DNA of 64,000 bases, from assembly GCA_013397935.1 (NCBI GenBank), contig VZRN01005622.1, forward strand, positions 858,096-922,095, written 5' to 3'. Positions 12,401-27,400 of this stretch are shown one piece after another. Position numbers and translations under genes: made by a program. Under the pieces are notes generated by a model that saw only the letters and a list, made by a program, of their open reading frames with translations, did not search any database and was not told where the DNA came from. The stretch is from Dasyornis broadbenti. Its lineage: Eukaryota; Chordata; Aves; Passeriformes; Dasyornithidae. Each line of letters opens with the position of its first letter. Position 1 is the first letter of the stretch.

Positions 12401-15400
12401 GCCTCCTTAAGACAAAATAAAAAGGCAAGCGACCATAATGTTAAATATGACCTGTATTCCACAGGTCAATGAATGCACAGGAAATGTCAGGTTTTATACA
12501 CTCTGCCTCTTAAAACAGAAAACAGAGAATGTTGTGGCAGTATTTTTCTTCTCTTGCACTACTGCTCCTATCAGTAGAAATTTATAAAGCAACAAAAATG
12601 GTTAATAGTGTAATCCATTCATTGAACATGAGTGTTTTTTTAACATGTTTAATGTGATTATTTATCCCCCTTGCTTCCCAAAACTCTTGATAAAAGTAAC
12701 CTATGGATACCTGCAAATCTTTCTACCTGAAGTGGAGTTAGAAAGGTAACAGCTGAAGGATTCAGCCTTGCTTGCAATGCTCAGTACAATAACTGAGACA
12801 ATGCTTGCTGTGCCAAGTAAGTTTAACTTGCAGAACAAGGCCAAGGTCTGAATACCAATATAACCAATAAACTTCTGAGCTAGGACCACTATTCCTCCAT
12901 ATATCAGTGTAACATATTGAAAAAATTGTTTTTTGCTACACATTTCACTCAAATTAACTTTATTTGTATAGTTATAAAACCCAGCAATTGTTCTTCAATC
13001 CACTAAATCCTTCCAGCATTTAGCAGGGCTTTTAGTGAAACCATTTTGCTCCAATAACATTGCTGTATGTGGCAAACTCTTATTTCTAGGGCTATTTTTA
13101 AATTTTTGTTCACACTGATGCTATTTCACCATATACATATAATATAACTTGCACATGGCAACTTTTATGTGTGATGCTTACAAACATCTTAAGTACTTTA
13201 TAAGCACTAAACCAGAGAAATGGAGAAGTGCAAGCTCCAATAATTGAGTCAATATTACTGTATTTAAGTTCAATAAGTACACATTATATCTATAAAATCT
13301 TTTTTTTACTAACTAAAAACTTGTTTTTTACTTAACTTTAAAAGTACATAGCTGTATGATCATTTTACTGTATTTAAAATAGGAAAGTAAGAGGCGTCCA
13401 TAAAAGTACATTCTCTGTGAAATGCAATTAACATGAAGGTCAATAAAGAAAAGCATTTGGCTGAGTAAAAACAAACTTGTCATGGCCTTGTACAAACAAG
13501 AAATTCTTCAGAAACGTGTCTCAGACCTTCTCCCTCTACTTATTCTATTCTCACTCAGAATGAAAAACAGCTGTACAATTATCTCATAGTTTACAAAAAC
13601 CTACACCAATTTCCACATTCCACTGTTTCATGTTTTTGCAATTTCTTGAATTGTCACAAACTCCAAGAGTTGTATAAATTCAAACCACATTCAAATTTAG
13701 AATTGGTACCTCAGGGGCAGCTTTTAGCTTTTGTTATTTAGAGAACCCAGTGAGTCAAAGTTCTATATTTAACATGATGATGTGGTTACATACACTGGGC
13801 AGTAACGTCTCAATATTCAGAAATTATCTCCCCACTCCAGGAACCTCTCGATGACAAAGTTATGTCAGAAGCTGAAGATGCATCTCAGCCATTTGCTTAA
13901 ATGCCCTGCTATTTATTCTATTATATTTTCAAAAAAAAAGTCTGTTGCGTCACACAACAAGTGCATTTTATGTTCAACCAACAGGTTTAAGACACAGTAA
14001 CAGAATTTATAGCCTTTGAAAAAAGTATCTCCCACTGTACTATAAATGTATCTATTTGAAGAGAGATCACATTAAGGTATGATAAACCTCAGTGCAAAAC
14101 AGGATAAGAAAAGTAACTTCAAGAAGAGACAGAGCTGTTAAAACAGTCAATGTCATATAGAGGTTTTGATATTCCTTCCATGAGCTGAGTTTAAAAGCAG
14201 CATAAACAACCAAAACTGTATCACACTCCTTTCACTCAAAACGACAATAATACCCTCTTGATAACATTATTTGCTGAATAAAAATCATCCCAAATAAGAC
14301 CATTTTGACTGTGCAATACAGCAGGCAAATGTAATTGGTGTAATTACAACCATAAGGACACTTTCACTACATGAACAAAAATTAACTCTGGCAGTACTTC
14401 AGCTACTTTCTTTCTTCACACACTTCAATTTTTTATGAGAAGTTTTTAAAGATTTTGTTCACTTAACGGGCAGAGAAAGAGATCTAAAAGCTTGCTATGG
14501 AACCTAAGCTAAAGAATTTAAAAAGTGATGGATTTGGGATTTTTTCCCTGTGTGTATACTTTGATAATGTTAAAAAAGCCCTAACAAATAAATAATTAAA
14601 AAAACAGGAACATTTATAACTTAAGGAGAAAATTGCAGTATGTTTTCTATTTTAAGCACAGCAAGTCTTGCAAGCAGCAAATTTTGCTGTCACTTAAAAA
14701 AAAAAAAAGGCAGATAGATTAATAAATCTTATGATCTTCCTAACTTAAGTAACACTTTGTTTCCTCACTTGCCCAATTTATATGAACAAAATTTCCAAGG
14801 GAGGATTAAAACCACTGTGGCTCAATTTACACCTAAAGAGTTAACTAGAATACACAATAGAAAAATTATCTACAACTGTGAACGCATTTTTTAGATTAAG
14901 TCACTCACATATGCTGAAATAAGCATTTCTTAGAAGGATTTAAATTGTGAAAAAGGCATTAAACTGCTGAAAAGTTCAGGGAAAGGGGGCGAGGCGGGGG
15001 GGGGAAAGAATAAAAATTAAAATGCAAAACAACCACTGCCCCCACCCCCCAACCTACTTCAGGATATGACTCACAGAACAATTTAAATCTGCTTTACTCT
15101 ACAGAACATTCATTCGGTGAGGGTGAATTCATATTTACAGAGAGAGTGGTCTTAACAGCACCACTTCTTGAAAAGTTCTCCATTTAATCTAGACAGCACA
15201 TTTCTCTGTTCAAGCCTGCTTTAAGAGGTGTAGTAGCTCAAAAAAGACAGAAGACAAGTTCTGTAACTCTCACTGAAACCAAGTTTTCAGCAGTCTGGTT
15301 AAAAATCTTGGGCAACAATACAACAAAATAGGTATTTTACCCATCTTAAAATTATTATATACTTTTTGAGGTACCTCGTAGGTAGTCCCATAGTGGCAGG

Positions 15401-18400
15401 TGTACTGGCATTGCCTGTTGGTCTCTGCATCTTGTTCAACGTTCGTGTAGAAAATGACTCCGTCTCCGGAACAGGAAACAATCTGTTTGTCATTGGTGCA
15501 TGGTAAGAACTTTGCACTGAAAATATTGGCTCTGTGTCCTGAGCGAATTGTTGTGAGAACCTAAAGAACAAAGAATAAAGGAGGCTGCATCAGGTTCATG
15601 TTTTCCAAGTAAATAAAGAATGGAAAAATAAGAGACTGTGGTACTGTGAAATATCCGTTATGCGCAGGCTGCCAGTGATCTACAGCTCAATACAACAGAA
15701 CAGAAATGCTGCCTTTACACCAAATTTCTTCTAAGAACAAAGTGATTCTACAAGAGACATTTGCTCTGGCATTTGCACAAAGCAGTCTGCAAAATAAAAG
15801 GGCTGGAACGCAGCTGCCACCTTTTGTTTTTGCAATGCTGGTTACACATCACATCAGGTTTCTCAAATATTGAAACACCATTCCAGGGTAATGGCGCAGC
15901 CACCCAGCATGTCAGTGAGGAGAGACTTAGAAGATCTGGAATATTTTAAGTCAAGAAGGATAAGGCACTGTAACCCAAGCCAACTTTATAGACTTTAAAA
16001 ATTGATGTTACTCTTAAAATAAACTCTCTCTGAAAAGGACTGAAGTTTAAAAGGAAGGATGTTTTGAAACTAGCTAAAAATAAATAAACATTTAAGAACT
16101 TGATTACAAGGCAATAAACCAAGACTTGACTTAGACTCTCATTCATCTACAGTAAAGCAGAGAAGCATATGACTTATTTCACCATCACAGCTGATTTTAA
16201 ACACTTTGTGGTGACCCTTTATACTTCCTAACATACTTCCTATTAGTCTACCAGAACTGAAAAAACCTCCACATGCTTTCGTGTGCACTAGTGAACATTA
16301 AATTCTTATGTCCCCCATCTGCAGTACTTAAACCAAACAGCATTTTCACTACTTCCATTAGGAAAAAACTACCAAGTTGTTTACAGCATCAAAATTACTT
16401 CCAAATTTCCACTCAATTTACTTAATCAAAGAAAGCGTTATGCAAACGAAGTTTCTCTGTCAGCAACAGCTCAAGCCTAACGTTTCAGAAGTGCTGTTTT
16501 ACACTTTTAAATAATTCCCACTAAAAAAGTTTAACAGTGTATCTGCATATTCTAAAAGGTACACAATACGGATGGCTGAAGTCTGCTTTTGCTACTCTTC
16601 CTAGCTCATAGCAGAAAAGACGGTGATAAGGATATTTGCCAAGATGACAGAATCACAGTACAGCTCTGATACCGATTTTCTGCCTTTTCCTGTATTGATT
16701 CTCCTACTCAAGCCAGAGAAAACAAGCTAACAGAAATGGTAGCACTCATTAAAAATCACATTTCTAGTACATTTCACGAAAAACACTGATTATTAAGTCT
16801 TTTTTGCTGGTACCTGCTGTTTTATAATTGCATTTGCATGTATTGGGGGTAAAAAAATAATTAAAAAATCATGTACTCCTCTACTATTACATAAAATAAG
16901 TAACTCAGCTAACTGTAAAAGAAAAAAGAAAACAAGACATCTCCCATATTCCTCATTAGGCTTAAGTACAGGAGTAGTACACAACAGGGGGGAAAAAAAA
17001 TCATCCCATGAAAGCATAAAGCTTAAATTGCAGCAACCATTAAAATATTACAATATGTTAATGTAAAAATTATTATAATAAGCAACTATCCCATAGTGGG
17101 ATATTAAAATAAACTCTCCCCAATAAATAACATTAAACTTCCTTTATTTGCATGAAAAATTCTTACTCTGCAAATCTCTCCAAAAACACTCACTTTGCAA
17201 TACATCCATCATCCACTTCATAGCTGGCTTGGACACCTCTTTTCCAGCTAAACTCCCAGTCCAGGAGAAACCCTGGTCTAATGATACTGAACTGAACTTA
17301 GTCAGGCTGACACCAACAACTGAAAGAAGAGATGGAGTTTGGAAGCTATGGCTTATTTGGGGAGGTAAGGAAAAGGGCATAGGCAACACTGCAAACCACT
17401 ACCATTTTCCCACCATAATTCTTAAGGAAAGCAAAATATTGCCTTCTACTCAAATTTTCTTCCACCATACCAACCACACATTTTGTTTCTCCCACACATT
17501 TAATTTTTGAGCACGTCCTCAGGGTTTAGTTGTCAGCCTCTGACAGGACACAGTTCAGAGCATCTGCTCTACCAAACTATCAGCAGTTCCTTCAAGAGAA
17601 AAGTGTGGGACACTGCTACTACTTGATGGATGCCAGCTGGCATTACTGGGATTCTTTCAGCTGCATTGTAACCCTTATTTCAGTACAAATTATTCTCCAT
17701 CCACATGCAGGCATACACAAGGCAATGCAATTTCAAATAGGAGCAAACTGTTTTAATCAAGACTGGCACCCCAACAACGTTGTACAGAAAGACAGCTCAG
17801 TACATTACATAGAGCAAAAACTAATACAGTATTTTTAAACTGAAGTGAGAGGAAAACAGTTTATCTGACTACTAGATTTCATGAGAATTACTGAATCCTA
17901 TTGCTAGCTCTGACACTAATCTGTGGTGAGACCATGTTCCCTTTGTGCCCGGCCATGTACCGTAAAATGGGATAATACCAATGCCGCAAAGGATTAGAAC
18001 TCCAAGGTTTTAAAGCACTATGAAGTTTTATTCCCATTTATAAACACTAGGAAGTGCATGATATTATCTTTGCCACATAATAATTAATATCTGAAAACGA
18101 ATATATTGAAAAATACGTTTAATATGTTGAAAAATAATAACTTGCATCCTATTTAAATATTAACAGGCATCCAGAAACAAACCTACCTTTCTGCTGTAGG
18201 GATTACTAATTACCAGGTTGGTGTCATCTGAACCAGATAAAATATATTCCCCTGTATCATTCCAGCAAATTGTATTTACCTGCATGAATTAAAAAAAAAA
18301 ATAGTTTAGACTTGCATTAATTCAATTTTCACCTTATTAAAACATCAATGCTCATCCAACACTACAGAAATAGGAGTTAACAAATTCAACTGAAATGATG

Positions 18401-21400
18401 CCATTTCTAAGCAGACAGCATAAAAACAAATTGTGTTTTTAAAACAAATTGATAAGGGAATCACCTGCTTCACCTATGGCATCTCAATTACTCCCTCAAG
18501 AGTTCATCAGGTAAATTAGGCTTCCCACAGTAGCCACAATTTTACACATTCAGGTGCTTTAATGTACCAAATCTACTCCACAGAGAGTTCTCTGAATTTG
18601 AACTGGTGGGCATCACAGTGCTCTCAATTATTGTATCTTCACCACATCCAAATTCTGACCATCCATCGCTTTGTACACTTTTCAGTGACCACACCTTCTC
18701 AGAGAAAAGCACTGCAGAATCCATCCCAGATTCCTTTTGAAAAGTGTGAGTAGACTGGGAAAGAAGAATCCTACAGTGAGGTACAGAATTGTATTGGGAG
18801 AGCTTTACAATACATTTCCTTATCAATTCTCCTTTTCACAAGACTGTGCTTAATAATGTGTCAGTGAAACAAACAAAGCTATGAAAGCACTCAAAATCCA
18901 GGAAGCTCAAAAAGTACCCTCCAAGCAGCAGCTCATGCACAAGCACCAAGGACTGCATGCAAGACCATTATTATTTCAAGTAGCCTATAAAATACCTTCA
19001 AGTGTCAAACTGCAGCCATCGCCATTTTCTGCTGGCTAGATTCTGTTGGCAGAACAGCTGCCTTAGTGCGATGTACCAGACTGGACTACAGAATTGGTAA
19101 AAAACCCCACCTTGTTCTAAATTGTTTTCCTATGCTTTTTTTAAATTCAAAAGTTTCACTCTGAGCACCCCCCCAAAAAAAACCCCAAATAATTTTTGCT
19201 TAAAATAAATATACCCATTCTAGTTACTGTTTCAATTGCAAATTTAGGTGGGGTTAGCTGCAAAATCAGAGTTAGCAGTTTCAGGTGGATCATAGGGACA
19301 ACAACACTTTGATATTCTCAAGTGGAGGAACTTGAGGGGAGATCTTGGTGTTCAACAAACGTGCCTATGCCAGAGTTAGCTTAGTGCTCAGCAGCAGTCA
19401 GATATTGCTAGGACTCATTAGGAAATGCACACAGGAGCAGGGTAGACATCCATGCATGGCAATCCCACGTCTTCCACGCTACGCAGTTTGGGTTCGTATC
19501 CCGCTCCTGTGTTGTCCATTTCTATTAGTGCCCATTTGGAAAGAGAAATTATGAAAAGGAATTACTGGGGTGCTCATAGGAATCTAATGCTTCTTATTGC
19601 AAGAAGCAAATAATTTGTACTGCTCTGGGGAAGGGATATGATAGAAGCTTATGAGAACATGAATGATATGGAAAAAGGAATTATTTTCCATGAATCTTTA
19701 CAGTACAGGAAATGGAAGGCCTTAAATTAAACAATCAGATGACACACGGCTTTTTAATGAAACTGGAAATCATTCCCATGGAACATTCTAAGCACCAGAA
19801 GTGGAAGAATATACATATTCATCAAAGAGGAATGAAAAATTATCAGAAACAGCAGCTTCCACCTCCATCTACCTATTGAAGTGTGATATGTTCTCAAGAA
19901 CATCCATCAAGTACTGTCTGCTTGCCCTGCCTCAACTTCCTTCAATAATATGTGCTGGCCACTACCAGGGCCAAGTTATCGGGCTCCACTGAGCTTTGGT
20001 ATGACCTTGCGTGGCTGCTCTTTAAGATTTTGTAACTCTGGCTGTCAAACACCAAGAACCTAACTTTCAACTAGCCCCCAGAACCATCTATCATTGAAAT
20101 AACCTGCCTTGACAATGGCTGTACTCTAAAAATGTTGTCAAATATAGCCCAGTACTCCTGCTAGGGCAAACACACAACCCAAGAATGTTTATTTTTATCT
20201 ACATTTCCTCTCAGGCAGAAAAACACTATCATTACCCTAAAGAAACCAAAATGCTAATGTAAGAACACAGGAATAGAAACAAGAACAAAACACTGAAAAA
20301 GCAAGGAAGCTACCAAAAATTTTGAAGTCATGATGTGAGAAAGAAGAGTTAGCACAAAAATTAAGCAAATTGAGGGGGTGGATGTGTGTATTTATGTACA
20401 AAACCAAAATATGAAGGACAACAAAGCAGAGAAAACATTGAAGATGCAAAAGGGAGACAAGATTATCTAAACTGCAGCATCACAAGCCTACACAAGACAT
20501 CAATCATTTTCCTCCTAAATTCCAATTTCAGTGCAATGATTGCCTCAGTTGAGCAATTTCAATACACCCTATCCAGACCAAAGTTGGTTCCAAAAAAATC
20601 GTGAAGCAAGGTGACATAACCAAATGTGTACTAGAGGTCTGTAATTAAACAAGCTTTTTATTCTGTACCAAATCACCTTCTCAACATTATTGACAATAAA
20701 TAACTCAAAAAGTAACAAAGTCGTTCAGTGAAATAAACTAGCTGTTTCCCCAGACTTTACAATAAGTGATCAATCAATACACACAGTGTTCAGTACAACC
20801 CACTGACCAACACTGAATAACCCAAATAAATTTGCATATAGATCACCAAAATCAGATGCTCAACAGAACTAGAATAATAAAAAAAATTTCTTGTCTCATT
20901 CCATGGCAACAAACTCACTATTAAAATATAATGTAAAATGAGGACTGGCTAGAAAATTGGTTTGTATTTCAAAACAGTATAGAAAAGCTACATATTGTAC
21001 TACCTGCACTGCCACTCAACACCCAAGTAAAAGCATAATACAGCAGTTACTACATTAAGGTTTGGAAATCTTGAGAAAGGGTGTTAGAGCCAAAGGAAAG
21101 GATACATCAAACACAGACAATTATTAACAAGGTAAGAAAAGCCTAAGGTGTGTAATTAGCTTTCTTTCCTATCAAGTACTCCCCATTATTAATTGTATCT
21201 AATTTTATTTGTCACTCGCATTGCAAGGGCATTTTTGATTCATAAGTCAATTAGTCAGATATAAATTTACTATCTCAGTGCTTCGCTCAAAGATGATGCA
21301 GGAGGCAGTGCAGCCAACCCCTAAAAAACTGAAAAAAGCAAACTCCTCAATTCTATGTAAGGTGACAGCAGAAACAACCCCTTTCTGAACAGAAGAGATT

Positions 21401-24400
21401 AACAGACTACAAGAAATTGAAGAAAAGAAATAAAAATGGCTGTAGATGTCCAGGAAATCAGGAATATCTCCCAAGAAAGGAAGGGGGTTAAAAAGGCAGT
21501 GTTCTTCATCTATGGAAGACAAGGTGAAAACACAAACTCCCTGTGCTAATTTAAGCCTGGTTTTGAGGACTACATCAGAAAAGGACTTTCTCCCAAGTGC
21601 CCTCCTGAAGGAGACGAATGCCATGAAGTATGCTGGTTTGTTATTGATCTGAATCCCTATACACAGAAATGAGAAATGACTCCTTCAGGCAATCCTCTTT
21701 ATTTTAAAATGTAATATTTACTCATTTCAAATGCCGCATCTACATTCTGCATTTCAACCTTCCTCAGCCTTCACAGGACCAAAATGGGAAGAAAATAAGC
21801 CGTATTTTTCCTGCAATTCCATACGGTTTAGAGTTGCTTTATCCTCTACTTTCCTCACACTTCACCACTGCTGGTCCAGATTGCTTCTCTTTCAACATTT
21901 CTCCTTGGGATTTAATCACTTCATTACAGAACAGCTCCACCTAACTCTATACATTTCCTCATATTCTTAAGCTCCCTTCAGAGCTAACACAGAAAATGGC
22001 TACTTGTGGCACACAAATGATCTTACTGAATCTGACACTGTGAACCTTGCTGAAAGAGGCAAATCCTGCCCTGGAAGGATGATAAGGCTCCAAGCAGACA
22101 TCAATAATTCCGTACAACCAATTCAATTAGTTCACATGCTACTGCTAGAAACTGTGTCTGCAAACCAAGGGGAACATGGGACTCTTTCAGAGACAATGGT
22201 ACCTGGACTCTGAGATGAAAATATTCGTATTTTAAACAAACTGGTGCTATGGTAATATTACTGCTACAAGAGCATGGATATGTGAAGTAATTCATAGAAT
22301 ATTCCCTTCTTCACAGATATCCTGCCTGGGTACAAGTACACACACAGTTGTATCTCCCACAGGATCTCTCTTTTGTGTAACAGAACAGAACTTGGATCTT
22401 ATTTTTATCCTCAATTAGTAAAAAAATTTCTTGCCTTAAGTAAGTTGTCCACCATGTCCAATTACACAGCACGCTTTATATAGAAAATATAAGTCACAAC
22501 TTATTCAAGAGATCAATGTGAAAGTTCTTGAAAAACCCCCATCAATAAAACAGTAACCAAAGGAAACCCCAAAACCCTGCCATCCAACCCTCATTTAAAA
22601 AAAAAAAACAAAAACAAACAACCACCCAAAAACCACACCCAGAAACATCCTTTTATAGGACAATATGGCATTCACTCCCCACATTTGAAATGCATGCTGA
22701 GTCAGCAGCTGTGGGACGAAGGGAAAAAAAGAGCCTAATTACTATTGATGGTAATAAGCAGTTTAATCAGTATGAGCATGGTAATTTCATTGACTTCTAT
22801 TTCCCAGATTACTTTAAAGCAAATAGTAAGAAATTATACTGAATGGTTGTTAGCCAGAAAAGATAATTCCTTGCAAAAGACCACACAGTAAATAAGGTAA
22901 GAACTCCCAACAGCCCATTCTTCAAAGGTGGAGAGTTCTGTGCAGATTTAACTTCTCAAAATTTTTTTTCAAACTGTGGTATTTAAATACAGTAGTATTT
23001 CAAGTTACTGCCTTTCAGAAAAGCTGCTTTTAGTAGTATTTTAAATACCTGCAAATAATGCTGTAAGTTTGCAATTAAAGCATTTTCCACCCACAATTAA
23101 AACCATTAGGCCACACGATAAAGACTACTTTAAAAGCTAACACAATCAAATCAAAATTAGAGTTCACATACATATCCACCAGGTACACCCAAGCAACACC
23201 AACAGCCAACACCAAATCTGCAATTTCTGTTACATGACACAGAGGCAGACAACCAAAATAGAGATCAGTCACTTCATTTTTAACAAGTAGTGAAGAAATG
23301 CTATTTTCCTGTCTTCTGTTTTTATAGGAAAAAATTACTATTTTTACAAGTAAATAAAGAGAAAATAAATAAAAAACCCAAATCAACTTCAGGAAAAGAA
23401 ACTTGAAAATTTTTATCTTAAGTATTTGGGATGAAAAACTACTAGAGATGAAATTCTGATGTAAAATGTCACTGTTACAATCTTGAATATAAAAATTAAT
23501 AAATACATATAAAGTCATAGAATTGTTTGGTTTGGAAGAGACCTTACAGCAACACTCTTGTAACATTTCTTGAAAAAAAAATGAGGCATTTATATATTTG
23601 TTTCATTACACCAACACCATCTGTACTAGAACATAAACTTATAATGGTAGTCGGTACAGGAAAAGTAGCTCACATTTTATATACAGCAATTCTAATCCTT
23701 GTCTTTCATGGACTTTCCAGGTTCACAAAAACATTGGCACATCAAAATTGTATTTCTGGATCTCAAGAAGGCTGGAAGAAGCCTCAAGAAGGCTCAAGAA
23801 GTTTTGTTCCTTACTTCTACTGTGTACCTACCACCACTGTGTTAGTTAACAACCATAACACCCCTTAATTAAAAGTCTAATCAATTCCAGATAAATAATC
23901 CTTACATTTGAACAGCTTTAGAAAAATACATGGCAAAGTACGAAAGCTACACTTACATTTTCATTTTTTTATAGAATACTTTCATTTTTCAGATAGCTTG
24001 TACCACAAAGACTTTAACAACCATGAATTTCTTCTCTGTTCCGCAGAGGTAACACGGCAGCCACTTTGGCCTGTACCTCGTTTAGGTAAAATCTTTTATT
24101 TAAAAGGATATGTCTTAAAATATTTGGACCACTTTCAAAAATTCATATTTAAACAAGCAGTATTTCAAGTTATGTTATTGCCTTTCAGGAAAGCTTATTT
24201 TTGTTTTCATTGTCTCTTTAAATAAGCATCTAGTACTTGGTGATTTGCTTTTTAGACTTGGAAAATAAATCACTCAAATAAAGCCTTAAGTCAACGCTGT
24301 ATAACAACAAAAAAAGACTTCATTAAAAGGTTTAAGATGAATCCTAACTGAAAAGGTAAGAATGTGTTTTACTGGCAGGAGAGATTAATTCATTCAGCAG

Positions 24401-27400
24401 TAGACACAGCATTAAGATACTTAATCATGTTTTGCTTCAAAGGTAAAGTATCAGATATTCAAGAATAAATAGCTAGAGAATTCAGATCTAAGTCTCAACA
24501 AGCAGAGTGGTCCTGCTCAGCTTTCATATATGAATATAATATATTTGCATTTTTAAGTTAAGGAACTATTACCATGGCAACAAAATCACAATTCAACAAA
24601 ACAAAAAAGCAACAAGTGACTTACACATCCATCATGCACATTCAAGGTTGCTTCAAGTTTTAATCTTTGGATAAATTCTCTTCTCCCTGTGAAGAAAAAT
24701 ACCAATTACGTATTTTTAAAAACTGAAGTAGCTAAGAGCCTGCTAATGGCCATTCACAGGTAAAAACCTAAACAGTAAAGAACCAGAATATAAGGGTAAA
24801 ATCTTGAAACAATTCATATGATTCTCATTTTAGAAATCTTAAAACAAGCATGACATTTGCTGGTTCTTCCAGGGCCTTTAATAAGAGTGCAGAAACAGCA
24901 AAATGAACATTTCACAGGCTGATGCTTCCTCTAAAACTAATAGCAAGAAAATAGAAATTAACCCTGTGGTTATTTGGTTCACTTAGCTAAGAGAGAGCAA
25001 GCATAACATAGTTCAAGAAATACAACCCTTGCACTTGAAAAAGTAACATTTAAGACCAGTAACATTCCATTTCATATACATGATGTGAAAGGAAGAGACG
25101 AAGGAAAAAGCTGAAATCTATAAATGCTATTAAAACAAGGCCCCAGGAACTTTTATGTCCTTATACCCTATATACAAACTGATTTACCACTATACTCAAA
25201 AACACCACTGTGCTAAACACATAAAGAGGGAAAAATAAAGTATATTGACAAAAATGTGATCTGTTCCTGAACTAGATGTTTAAACTCATGGCTCCAACTT
25301 TCATTTCATTTAGAGCATCCTGTTTTTATAAAACAGATTCTGTGGAACTTAATATTCCCCAGAAAGCCCTTTCAGAAAAGAAAAATACTGATAAATCTAG
25401 TATTTTTTACTTCAATCCCAAAAAGCTCTTAAACTCAAAGACCATTACCCCTTTATTATTCTGTTTGTAAATCTCTCAGAACAAATTCCAGGTAAGAGCA
25501 CCAGGCTGTAGGCCTATGCCAGGCTCCACTGTTCTCAAATATGTAACTATGAAATTCACTCAAAATTAACCTAAAAAACCTAGAATCAGGAAAACAATAG
25601 CAACAGAATTCACATCTGAAAATCCTGTATTTCTGAACTTGCTTTGGTTCAGCTCAAGGCAGAACCATGTCAGAGCCCAGTGTTGCCTCTGGCTGTGTAG
25701 CACAAATTTGGAGAAGTAGTTTCTCCTCTCTCCACTTGTTTCCTCTTAATGCTTTTTAATTCTCCTATATACTCTCCAGCCCTGAAAAAGAACACCTGAT
25801 ATCTACACCTGGTCCCGTACAACCACCCAGCTGGAAGCAGGCACTGAGCATTCCTGCCACACTCCTCCTCAATGGCCAGGACACCCATCCAGCAGCACCA
25901 ACTCCCACAGCTACACCTGCACCTCATCTAATGTTCCCTGCATCAAAAGGTCAAGGTTTGATACCTCCATTTTGCTCCAAAATTTGAAACTGCTTATAAC
26001 ACAGCTTAAGTACCCCATTAGATGAAGATCATACTTTGGCAAAATACTTTTCTTTTGCAAGACGCGGTACTGACTGAAATGGCTATAAAGTGCTTGCTCT
26101 TAAAGCACACCTAAGCTAGCTTTAAAAAGATAAAAGCCATACTTCTCTTATGCCCCATTTATAAACATTGAAGCTGTGATATCTCAGGTGCTACAATTTC
26201 CATTAACCAGGAATAGCCATAATTAGAGAAAGACTAAAATAATGAAATCTTATGCACCATGCCCTATTAACAAGAATGTATGTATTCTTCAGTTAGGAAT
26301 ACACATCTACCCAGTTCACTATTCTTTCTTTACCTCTCTTCCTTACACATTTTCCCCCCTCCAGGAACAAATTTTGACCTCAGGTTCTTAATGGTTGGTT
26401 TATTGTTGTTGTTAGGTTAGGATTTTTGGCCTTAATAAGCACACAGTATCCATACAAGTTTCAGTAAACTTGAGATGCAGACATAAGGTGTCTCCTATAC
26501 TCACCACCTGGCCATTTAAAACATTCAAAACAAATTTAGTTAGGATTGCACATGCTAGCATATGTGATTAGTTATACATGTGTTTAGTTATTTATCCTTG
26601 GATCACTTTTTATCTAAATATTTGAGGAGAAATCAAATACAAACAAAACTACAACACTTAAATAGTTTCTGTATTCCCTACAGAAAAAAGGGGGCAAGGG
26701 AAAAAACAGATAAAATGTTTTGCCTCCAAACCCCCTCTTACTTGATTAAGTACTGAACACAGTAAGACAACTGAATGGATTGTTTCTATTTTATCTGATT
26801 CTTCAAAACCAGAACCACCAGATCCTAAGAGGTAATTTTACTCTAAAATCAAAAACTGAACTACTTGAATAAACTGATCTGAAGAAAACACTAGCTCTGC
26901 ATTTGCTGTTGGTAAAAGCTGAGCAGTCAGTGAATCTGTATTCCTCATCCTTCAGCAATGACTCCCACAGGACAGGCTCACTTGGTTCCATAAAAAAGCT
27001 CAGCAGTAAGCATTAGAGGGTTCTGGTATTTGTCACTTGAATATTTTTGTCACTGATCCATTTTTATGACATTAAAAAAAAAAAAACCCGATACCGCTTG
27101 GTTTGTTTTGTTTTTATTCTTCAGGTGCATCTCAGCTCTTAATGCTAGACTTTTCTAGCAGTCAGATTCTCCATGTCAAGGGCTCTGCCCTCACAGGTGA
27201 CGAGAATTTTCACAACCCTTAATTCCCATTCATCTAATCCAAAGGGTGCCTCTTCCCTTCACCTTCCAACAAANGATGGAGGACACTCAAGCTTTTAACA
27301 AAATCCCACAAAGTACTTTTTTTCTTACAACATCAGCATCAAGACTTTTGTCATATTTAGACTTTTCCCTCTCCAATACTGAGAACAGGCTCTCAAGCCA

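Larger units (their letters stand above)
18280..24624. other. DCAF6: DCAF6 intron 2
   Basis: A 6.3 kb intron holding an ancient LINE remnant, a possible MIR fragment and a short CR1 tail (separate entries). The remaining open frames (for example 21247-21624, 23075-23566 and 23527-23868) resemble no known protein. Confidence 0.75.

Noticed and set aside
19430..19512. tRNA-like segment: 10-bp inverted repeat acacaggagc/gctcctgtgt around a B-box-like GGTTCGTATCC
   Set aside because: No good A box or anticodon arm. The surrounding blocks fit the ORF2 end of an old CR1/L3-type LINE in order, so the resemblance is judged chance.
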